From positions 82,951,798 through 83,015,797 of the forward strand of contig JALMGJ010000004.1 in NCBI GenBank assembly GCA_023362775.1: a DNA stretch of 64,000 nucleotides, read 5' to 3'. Origin of the DNA: Charina bottae (taxonomy: Eukaryota; Chordata; Lepidosauria; Squamata; Charinaidae). Below, piece by piece: positions 56,218-64,000 of the stretch (positions within the stretch are counted from its first letter, which is position 1; every line of letters begins with the position of its first letter). A program made the position numbers and the translations under genes. The notes under the pieces were generated by a model. The model had not been told where the DNA came from and did no database searches. It saw only the letters and a list, made by a program, of their open reading frames with translations.

Positions 56218-58728
56218 ATGATATTTAGACATATTGCCATACATTTTGGGGATGAAACCCTGAAGTTGGTAAGAAAATTCGAGAAGACAGCAAGAAAGGT
56301 GGCAGACTATAGAAACAACCTACGTTTTAACCTCAGATGCAGACAACAGAGACTCATCCCGACAAGCCTACGCCTGCAATCTACAGTTAAGGGTCACAGA
56401 GCAGAGCAGATCCTGCAGCAGGCACAAAGACATCTTCTAAATGAAAGAATAAGGCAAGTCCACTTCACCATTGATGCCCTGCAATACAATTTTGAAAACC
56501 TTCACCAGGAACTCACAGCCACCCTTCCTGACCCAATCCTGGATAGAGTTATTCAGCTTGGCAATAAAGTACAGCTGGCCCAGCATCACAAGACAAAGGA
56601 GAGGCAAACTAAGAAATTTGACATTCTTCTTTCTCGCAGCAAGCAGAAACAAGGAACTGGAGAAACCGCTGGGAGGAACAACAACAACAGGACCACAGAG
56701 GACAAAAAGAACATGTGGGTGAAAAATCTCTCAGACAGAGAACTTACCCAACCAGAGAGAGATGTCCTAGCCAAAGGTCTTAATTTTGCCATCGCTCCCA
56801 AACAAGTTCCGGTTGTGGAGCTCATTACAGCCACAGAATCTGCCATCCATAACAACCACGTACCTTTTGAGGAAGCAGAACAACTCCGGCTTAAAATATC
56901 TGCAGCTCTGTCCAGTGCTCAACCTCCTCCCCCCAACCTTACCGTCCAAGAGAGGAGAGCCCTGACAGCCCTCAGCAAAGATGAAACCATCACCATTTTA
57001 CCTGCTGACAAAGGAAGATGTAAAGTGGTTCTAAACACTGCAGACTACCACAATAAAATTACCTCACTTTTGGAGGATCACCATACATATGAAAAACTGA
57101 AAAGAGATCCCACCAACAATTACAAGAAAAAGGTAATAGACAGTTTGAAACAATTGGAACATGATGGCTCCATCGATAGGATTACCTACCACCGTCTGTA
57201 TCCTGGAGAAGCCATCCCCTGCATCTATGGACTTCCTAAGATCCACAAGGAAGGAACACCCCTCCGACCCATAGTCAGCAGCATCATTTCGGTAACATAC
57301 AACATTGCCAAACACCTCTCTACCATACTAGCACCTCTAGTTGGACACTCTGAACACCACATCCATAATTCGGAAGAATTTGTTTCCAAAGCAAAGATCC
57401 TGAAACTGGATACAGATGAAACTATGGTCTCCTTCGATGTGTCCTCCCTTTTCACCAGCATCCCCACCACTCATGCTCTATCCACTGTCAGGAAGAGACT
57501 AGAAGAGGACAGCACCCTTGAAAGGAGAAGCCATCTCAACCCAAACCAGATCTGCCATCTTCTGGACCTGTGTCTTAACACCACTTATTTCACATACAGA
57601 GGTGACTTTTACAGACAAAAACATGGCTGTGCCATGGGTTCTCCTGTGTCACCCATTGTGGCCAATTTATACATGGAAGAAGTGGAGAAGAAAGCACTCA
57701 ACACATTCCAGGGAACGGTGCCCACCCACTGGTTTAGGTATGTGGATGACACCTGGGTCAAAATCAAGGCCCAGGAAGTACAGGCCTTCACGGACCATAT
57801 AAACACTATAGATGCCAACATTAGCTTCACCAGAGAAGTCACCAAGGACAACAGACTGGCATTCCTAGACTGTGAAGTCCTCATTGGGACCGGTGGCAAG
57901 CTAGAAATAGGGATCTACAGGAAACCCACACACACAGATCAATATCTGATGTTTGACTCCCACCATCCACTGCAGCACAAACTAGGAGTCATCAGGACAT
58001 TGTCACACAGAGCAGAAACCATCCCCACATCCATGGATTTCAAAAAGAATGAAAATCAGCACCTGAGAACAGCTCTGAAGGCCTGTGGATATCCAAATTG
58101 GGCCTTCACCAAATCTAAATCTACCAGACCTAAAACAGCGACACATAGGGCTGAGACTCAGAGTAAACGAAAGAACCTGGTCATTCCCTACATGGCTGGC
58201 GTGTCTGAAAAGATAAAACGGATATTTGGCAAACACCACATACCTGTATATTTCAAACCCACCAACACACTGAGACAGAGGCTTGTACACCCCAAAGATC
58301 AAACTCCAAAACACAAGAAAAGCAATGTAGTTTATGCAATCCACTGCAGTGAGGAGTGCTCTGAACTCTACATTGGAGAAACCAAACAACTTTTGTACAG
58401 GAGGATGGCCCAACACAGGAGAAGTAACACCACAGGACCAGAGTCAGCAGTTTATCTTCATCTAAAGGAAAAAGGACACTCATTTGAGGACATTAATGTT
58501 CACATTTTAGACAGAGAAGATAGGTGGTTTGAGAGAGGGGTCAAGGAATCCATTTATGCCAACTTGGAAAATCCTTCCTTGAATAGAGGTGGGGGCCTCA
58601 GGCACAATCTTTCCCCCATCTTCCTCCCTGCTTTGTCTTCTGTGCCTAGGAAGATTAAGACCATTTCACAAGCTCAACAGCAGCATGGTGATCTTAACGA
58701 TCCTCCTTTAGATGATAAAAGGACTTAA
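56218..58728 (+). CDS. Penelope-like reverse transcriptase with GIY-YIG endonuclease (836 aa, open)
   Basis: The single ORF of a Penelope-like element: a telomerase-related reverse transcriptase fused to a GIY-YIG nuclease. The N-terminal ~230 residues are basic and helical. The reverse transcriptase runs from about 235 to 590: ILPADKGR near 258, YGLPKIHK near 338, FDVSSLFTSIP near 404, and the catalytic YVDD near 508. IYRKPTHTDQYL near 566 is a Penelope hallmark. GIY-YIG appears as VVYAIHC ... ELYIGET (about 703-725), followed by RRMAQHRR and the Glu in RGVKESIYANLE. No stop or frameshift. The first Met (56218) lies at the join between the direct 3' copy and the unique region, so the natural start may differ (next in-frame choices are downstream, or the element is slightly 5' truncated). 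Confidence 0.92.
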   Translation: MIFRHIAIHFGDETLKLVRKFEKTARKVADYRNNLRFNLRCRQQRLIPTSLRLQSTVKGHRAEQILQQAQRHLLNERIRQVHFTIDALQYNFENLHQELTATLPDPILDRVIQLGNKVQLAQHHKTKERQTKKFDILLSRSKQKQGTGETAGRNNNNRTTEDKKNMWVKNLSDRELTQPERDVLAKGLNFAIAPKQVPVVELITATESAIHNNHVPFEEAEQLRLKISAALSSAQPPPPNLTVQERRALTALSKDETITILPADKGRCKVVLNTADYHNKITSLLEDHHTYEKLKRDPTNNYKKKVIDSLKQLEHDGSIDRITYHRLYPGEAIPCIYGLPKIHKEGTPLRPIVSSIISVTYNIAKHLSTILAPLVGHSEHHIHNSEEFVSKAKILKLDTDETMVSFDVSSLFTSIPTTHALSTVRKRLEEDSTLERRSHLNPNQICHLLDLCLNTTYFTYRGDFYRQKHGCAMGSPVSPIVANLYMEEVEKKALNTFQGTVPTHWFRYVDDTWVKIKAQEVQAFTDHINTIDANISFTREVTKDNRLAFLDCEVLIGTGGKLEIGIYRKPTHTDQYLMFDSHHPLQHKLGVIRTLSHRAETIPTSMDFKKNENQHLRTALKACGYPNWAFTKSKSTRPKTATHRAETQSKRKNLVIPYMAGVSEKIKRIFGKHHIPVYFKPTNTLRQRLVHPKDQTPKHKKSNVVYAIHCSEECSELYIGETKQLLYRRMAQHRRSNTTGPESAVYLHLKEKGHSFEDINVHILDREDRWFERGVKESIYANLENPSLNRGGGLRHNLSPIFLPALSSVPRKIKTISQAQQQHGDLNDPPLDDKRT

Positions 58729-58817
58729 AATAACATCTCAATATAACCATGACCAGGTGTAAGGTCACACAGCTACCTAGAAACATATTTAGGATTCCCT
58801 TGCCAACTTTGCTGAGA

Positions 58818-58848
58818 CTGAAGAAGCTCCTTGGATAAGGAGCGAAAC
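58818..58848 (+). ncRNA. hammerhead-like ribozyme core, 3' copy
   Basis: CTGAAGA, one A, a 7-bp perfect stem (58826-58832 with 58837-58843) with GGAT loop, then GAAAC. This matches the core arrangement of hammerhead ribozymes known from the terminal repeats of Penelope-like elements. An extra unpaired A follows CTGAAGA, and outer stems are not obvious, so activity is unproven. Confidence 0.55.
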
Positions 58849-58894
58849 ATTTCCACTGAGAAAATAGAAATCCAGTTGACATGATTCAAGCTAT

Positions 58895-59278
58895 AGGAAT
58901 ATTTGGCTTTCAGAAAATATAACTGAAGGCAGATATGATAACACTCTTCAAAGATGTGAAATAATATTTCTAGAATAACGTCATGACTTGTTGTCTCTTA
59001 CTCTAGAATTCTGGACAAGGAGTAATAGATTTAAGTTTTTTTAAAAAGTTGAATTTGATTGAATCTTAGAGGATGAAAAACTTCCTAATTGTAAGAAGAG
59101 TTGGACAGTTTGACAGAAAGGCGGTAGGCTCTGCTTTATTAGATGTGTTCCAGCAGAGGCTTGACAGACATCTCTCTAGGATGATTGAATTTGAATTTCT
59201 GTCCTGAGCAGGAAACTGGACTTAATAACCTAAACTGTCCCTTCCAATTCTATAAGTCTATGCAAATCAATAGCCAAA
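58895..59278 (+). pseudogene. decayed CR1 LINE, 3' part
   Basis: Continuation of the CR1 at 54770-55491. 'gaaggcagatatgataacac' with 'cttcaaagatgtgaaataat' is the conserved end of ORF2, and the 3' UTR follows through 'ggactt' / 'aataacctaaactgtccctt' to the CR1 terminus 'ccaattctataagtctatg'. Confidence 0.85.
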
Positions 59279-60091
59279 TCATGTTAAATATGATGTTCTC
59301 ATTTGAGTTTGAAATATATTCTGAGTTACAAAGCTACTAGCTGGATCTATGAAGAACCAAATCCACAAATATTTAGCAAATCACAGCAATACTAATACTT
59401 AAAAGTGGTTCCTAATTAGCAAATTATGCTTCCCATCATAACAATTGATTCTGATTTCACATTGTACTTGCTAGACAACATGATAACATATTTATGGATT
59501 TATAATCTCATTGCACAGAGAATGTCTTTAATTACATGAAAATTAAAAAAGTAAATCTGATCAGGATACCATGTTATACTTATTGCATAAACAATCTATA
59601 ACTCTAAAATTCCTTCATTTCCAGATGACAGATCTGAACACCCAACTAGATTTTAAAAAGAGATTAATATATGCCTGGACTGAACTCAGGAAGTTCTGAC
59701 AATAATATTTGCTCAGGATTGATTTTCTTTTCTTGTTTATGATGGTGCAGTTGAAGAAATATTGAGCAAGAGAGCAAGTACCATATCCCAGGCATTGAGG
59801 ATAGGTATACCAGTTAAATTATAGATTAATATCATAGTTTAGAATGTTAACTATGTTAAATCATAGTTGAGAATTTTGATAGGAACAATCCTTGGAATCT
59901 GTAACTCTACTAATCAATTATTGTAATCAGAAGCAATATCAGAAGAGTCAAACAAGATTTGAAATAGTGAATTCCTGGCTGAGGCTTTTTCTCTAGAAGA
60001 GAGAGAGTATTCATTGCAGTAACAAATACTTGGAGTATGAAATATAAGAGATATTTATATACTGTTGCTTGGTATAATATTATCTGTATAC
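59279..60091. other. unannotated AT-rich sequence
   Basis: Nothing recognised. The last eight bases (60084-60091) are the target duplication of the next element. Confidence 0.45.
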
Positions 60092-60441
60092 TAGGCTGAC
60101 CATATTTCCTTGAGGCAAAACCAAGCATGGGGGGCATGTGTGCAGGGATGGGGCATTGCATGGGGGGGCGGGGCATTGTGTTGGGGGCGGGGCATGCACA
60201 GGGGTAGGTGCGCGTGTGTGCGGGGGACATGCGTGCGCACATGTGGGCATGCGGGGGGCATGCATGTGTGTGCAGGGGGTGGGGGCATGCGGGGCGGCAG
60301 GGGCACACGTGCACACACAGCAACACACAGCAACTTTCAAAAATGGGACAAATTGGCTTTTTTTCTTAAAAAGACGGGACGGTCAAGAAGTGTTAGAAAA
60401 ACGAGACTGTCCCGTTCAAAATGAGATGTATGGTCAGCCTA
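60092..60441. mobile_element. second GC-rich non-autonomous hAT-like element (MITE)
   Basis: The 350-bp element has 13-bp perfect terminal inverted repeats TAGGCTGACCATA (60092-60104) and TATGGTCAGCCTA (60429-60441). An 8-bp duplication CTGTATAC flanks it (60084-60091 and 60442-60449). The left two-thirds is a G-rich tract of GGGGCATG and GTGTGTGCG-like units. The right third contains 'gacgggacggtc' and 'gactgtcccgtt', an internal inverted motif often seen in this hAT end family. There is no transposase. Overlapping His/Pro/Cys- or Gly-rich ORFs come from composition. Confidence 0.88.
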
Positions 60442-60449
60442 CTGTATAC

Positions 60450-62989
60450 ACAGTTCTAATCTCTGCATTTATTCCCTAAACATAATTAGAAAGAAACAGC
60501 AGCTAGCAGAATGGGTAAAGACCATAATATCAGGAAGGTTGATCCCAGAAATTGTGAGGCCAATACTGCTGGGAGGTTTTACAGCTTGCTCTATATAAAA
60601 TGGCAGTATTCTGTAGGGGCAAGAATGGTTAGGTCACCTAGCTATTTGATTTATTGACTTAGAACTTTGGTCCACAAAACCAAGCAGGTATAAAAAAGAA
60701 CCTGCTGTGCATAGGCAAAAGGTGAAATGAAGCCAAGGTTGTTTTCACATCTACATTTGCAAATGCTGCTGCCAGACTGATGCCTATAAAGTTCTGTCTA
60801 TTTCCTGCCTAGTCATTTTCTGTAGTTGTCAAATACCAGAGATGATGTCTCTGGTAGCTCTGTGTCATAATTAAAGTGCCAGAATCAATAGTTGTAGAGT
60901 ATCTTTTACTTTTAGCATTCAGCTTTGAACAGTACCTGCCAATACAGTTAGTTAGCATAGAGCATAGAGACCTGTATATTTAAGCAATAATTTTATATAA
61001 TTCAGATATTTCTTTGTGGTCTACCATGGTAGAGATAGGCGGGGATACATTCAAATAATAAATAAGTAAATAAATAAATAAATAAATAATATTGATGAAA
61101 TTTTCAGAAAGATAAATATCCATAAATTTTCATTGCTATTAAGTTTGCACAAAATTAATGTTTGTGATCATCAACAGCTTTTTAAACATTATTTGTACTC
61201 TGCACTTGTGGCTGATTTAAATGTCAGTTATTATATTTTATATTTAAATCTTACTATTATTAAGAATAAAATGTTACTAAACTATAGACCGAAGTGCTAT
61301 TTTCATCTATATCAAAACAGTCAATATTGAAGGTAATGAAAAATTTATTTCAGGCAATAGTAATAGACATTACAAATTGTAAGCATGCATACATTTTTCT
61401 ATTCCTTGCTAACATTTCAAAGCATCATATTTTAAGTCTTTGTATAATTTTGAAAGTTGCTAATAATTTGAAATATCTGACGTCATTCTTTAAATTCATA
61501 TAGTGTATCAGAACAGCGGAAGAGATTTACCTTCTGGTTCTGGAGTCTAGCTAGTATGTGAAATAAAGAATTCTGAACATCAAAAGTGTTTTTTTTTTTC
61601 TGGCACTGACTAATGGTGTTATATATTTTCAATGTATAGATTCTTCCTTCACTATCTCCTGTCAACCTGTCCCCTATATACTCTGTGGGATAGTATGCTT
61701 CTTTTTCTCTTACTTATGCCAAATGAGTCTAAATATCCAATAAAACTTGATTAGCTGCTTAAATTCACTGGAGGCCTTAATGGAACCTCTAATGAATAGT
61801 GGCTGTTTATTATTCTTGCAATGGAATAGGCTATCCAGATGTCAAACCTTCTGGTTGCTATTTCCTCACTTGCAACTGGTCAATACAGCTGGCTGATTTA
61901 AAGCAATGGGGAAATAACTGATAAAACTTTCAGAGAAGGAAGAGTGGATAATTTCTGGTTAAGGAATGCTAGTCAGTTACTATGCCAAGGAACTTGATGC
62001 ATTTTCCATCAATAGAGATCAGCCAAATAGTCCCTAGTTTCTACATCCAAACACCATGCTTTGTATTTACAATAAACTGCATTGTAAAACATTACAGCTG
62101 AGGTAATATCAGAGTATATATATAGAATTCTGTCTATGATGGTCCCTTGGTAAACAGTTATAATAGTCACCATGAAATAACTGCTTGTTTTTAAAGATTG
62201 GATTATAACAATTATATTCTTAAAATTCATCCAAAGTTAGGTGGTTTATCACAAAATTAATCTCCAAAAGCTGGAACCTGCACAGTACCAAGAAGAAAGT
62301 GCCATATGAACAAAGAATGGAATGAAGTATTTATAGCAGCAGAACAGGTGGGTTTTTCTGTAATTATGATAATGCTAATAACTAATGGAAAAGAATAATT
62401 GGCACAGAGAAGGCAATTGGGGTTGAGATGCTGCAAACAGGCATACACCAAGAGATAAAAGTCTATTCTATGTTTTTTTAGAAAAAATTATTAAAGCATT
62501 TTCAAGATATACATAAAAACTAAAAAGATTCAAACAAAGAAGCCTACAAAGAAAAAGAAACAGAACTAAAAAGGTGTGAAAAAACACAAACTACTACAAA
62601 GTGATTTCCGACTTTCTTTAACAAAAATATACATAAATCAATATCAATCTCTTACTCCAATTCATATTATAGTAAACGTTATTTCTATAAAGCATTTAAA
62701 TTCTCATTATTACATTCCCTTCTAAAACAAAATTACTCTCCCAATTAAAGAAAAACTTATAAAACCCTTCAAACATAATTTGGAACCTAATATAGTAGCA
62801 AACACTATCCTTCTTCACCATAATTTGCTCCTACCTGCCAACTAAACTAAGATTAACCAAAAATATAAAAATTATTCAAACAGCATAAACATTTATTTAA
62901 ACCCTTAAAAAACATCCTGATAACCACATTTAAACAATAACCTAGGCATTTACCAAAAATGTATGAATTTTCAAAACAGCATAACCATT
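60450..62989. other. unannotated AT-rich sequence
   Basis: A possible L3-like tail with (AAAT)n sits at about 61015-61089 ('ggtagagataggcggggata' then AAATA repeats). Otherwise no gene or repeat is recognised. Confidence 0.45.
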
Positions 62990-63018
62990 TGGTTGTTGTG
63001 GGTTTTCCGGGCTGTAAC
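62990..63018 (+). repeat. short fragment of the 4171-4427 repeat family
   Basis: 'ggttgttgtgggttttccgg' followed by 'gctgta' matches the outer part of the inverted repeat arms at 4203-4235 ('ggctgttgtgggtcttccgg'). Only about 28 bp are present, so this is a remnant. Confidence 0.6.
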
Positions 63019-64000
63019 CATTTATAGCATAAATAAATAACCAAAAATATAAAAATTATTCAAACAGCATAACCATTTATTCAAACCTTTAAGAAACCAT
63101 CCTGATAAACACATTTAGACAATTATCCCACTTCAAAGTAAACCAAGGCATTTACATGTCTCAGTATTATGTACAGAGCTTTCTTCTTTTCAATTTCAAA
63201 TTTGACAACCTGCTTTAAAAAGCCCAAATATTAGTCCAAAATCTTCCAGCCTCTAAAGTTTAATTCTCCTTCTTGATCATGGTGTGGTGGCAACAGTGTC
63301 TTCTTATCTTCAACTTTCAACAACTTAATTTTCCTTTGACTATTTAAACTATTCTATGTTAATTGAAGATAATGGAAGAGCAGCGGGGAAAGGTGTACAT
63401 TAGTACACCTTAAACTGGAAATATTCAGTAGACAAAGTGACTTATACTGGCTTAATCAAACTGCACTGAAATTTTCTGCTGAAGAATCAAACTGGTGTTC
63501 TTCCATGTATCATACATGAATTTTTCTTCTGGAAAATCACAGATTTAGATGCATAATTAATTTAAAATTAAATGAAAGAAGTCAACAGAAGTAATCCTAA
63601 AGATATTAAATTTAAATTAATTTAGTCGGTCTTGGACTGAAAAGGTGGATGAGAATGGATTTTAGAATAAATGAGGAATAAAAGAGGAAGGGGAAAGAGA
63701 GAGTGATAACACAAAAGAAGTTTAACATCTTAGCCATGCCCCACCAGGCAAATATATTTATTTGCTAGGGACTGCTTTCAAAACCCAGTTAGGGCTAAAG
63801 TAAATAAATATGCAATACCACAGCAAACAAAATTTAATTATTATACATTTACATTAAATTTATTAAATGTATTTCATATGATTAGTCCCCATGTAATTAT
63901 GTATGATTAATAATTTTGCCTTGTTGTCATCTAAATTTTGGTTGTGAAAATGTTTGGAGGTCTTCTAAGGAACAAATTAAGTGCAGGTAATTTAGGTAGT
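63019..64000. other. unannotated AT-rich sequence
   Basis: A local near-duplication is visible: 'aaccaaaaatataaaaattattcaaacagcataa' type sequence at about 62855-62888 recurs at about 63041-63072, each followed by similar text. This suggests a ~180-bp segmental duplication interrupted by the fragment at 62990. No gene recognised. Confidence 0.45.

Larger units (their letters stand above)
55492..58894 (+). mobile_element. Penelope-like element with inverted and direct partial 3' copies at its 5' side
   Basis: The 3.4-kb unit is flanked by a 14-bp near-perfect duplication (AGGAACATTTGGCT at 55478-55491, AGGAATATTTGGCT at 58895-58908). From left to right it holds an inverted copy of its own 3' end (about 55524-56040, matching 58393-58893), a direct copy of a shorter 3' segment (about 56035-56222, matching 58531-58718 with two differences), the long ORF, and the 3' untranslated end. 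Terminal direct repeats of this kind (pseudo-LTRs) with an extra inverted copy are a known signature of Penelope-like elements. Confidence 0.93.

Noticed and set aside
56007..56228. 73-codon ORF with GIY-YIG-like C-terminal sequence
   Set aside because: It is the direct partial copy of the Penelope ORF 3' end, not a separate gene.
59910..60479. Cys/His/Pro-rich and Gly-rich ORFs on both strands
   Set aside because: Composition effect of the G-rich hAT-like element. The apparent Cys/His pattern comes from TGTG/CATG repeats, not from a zinc-finger protein.

Overview
The window looks like chromosomal DNA of a squamate reptile (lizard or snake). It is AT-rich and I recognise no host exon, rRNA or tRNA gene in it. 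The inference of a squamate rests on the repeat content: a BovB/RTE LINE, CR1 and CR1/L3-type LINEs, tRNA-derived SINEs with BovB-like 3' ends, 5S-like SINEs, Penelope-like elements, hAT-type miniature elements, and Ty3/gypsy plus Ty1/copia retrotransposons. I cannot name a genus. Every credible protein-coding ORF belongs to a mobile element, so the window is intergenic or intronic.

Layout. 1-9.29 kb: AT-rich sequence with a 5S-like SINE relic (about 0.93-1.1 kb), a perfect 106-bp inverted repeat (4203-4427), a (TATATG)n tract, and an 86-bp inverted repeat around an AT palindrome (7876-8325). 9.29-12.53 kb: a full-length minus-strand BovB with an intact 1010-aa ORF and a 10-bp target duplication, abutting an older plus-strand RTE/BovB relic (12.53-13.44 kb). 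18.97-27.49 kb: a degenerate minus-strand Ty1/copia element split inside its integrase by a 5423-bp minus-strand Ty3/gypsy chromovirus-like element. The gypsy element has 235-bp LTRs, a 5-bp target duplication, a chromodomain, and signals that suggest tRNA-independent self-priming.

27.5-51.3 kb: a CR1/L3 LINE 3' end, a complete tRNA SINE (29854-30076), CR1 fragments, a SINE inside a TCTA microsatellite (36.9-37.3 kb), a decayed minus-strand L3-type LINE broken up by younger repeats (37.3-40.5 kb), and more L3/CR1 pieces at 45-49 kb. 51.38-51.75 kb and 60.09-60.44 kb: two GC-rich hAT-like miniature elements of different families, both flanked by the same 8-bp duplication CTGTATAC. 52.53-54.14 kb: a 5'-truncated LINE with a 12-bp duplication. 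55.49-58.89 kb: a Penelope-like element with an 836-aa RT/GIY-YIG ORF, preceded by an inverted and a direct partial copy of its own 3' end, inserted into an older CR1.

How the parts relate. The window is a layered archive of nested insertions: gypsy in copia, BovB in or beside an RTE relic, Penelope in CR1, a hAT miniature element in an L3 tail, and a SINE in a microsatellite. The BovB and Penelope ORFs are open end to end. The gypsy copy carries one visible frameshift, and the copia copy is dead through deletion, a stop and frameshifts. The most interesting parts are the gypsy self-priming architecture, the Penelope terminal arrangement with hammerhead-like motifs, the long inverted repeats, and the identical hAT target sites.
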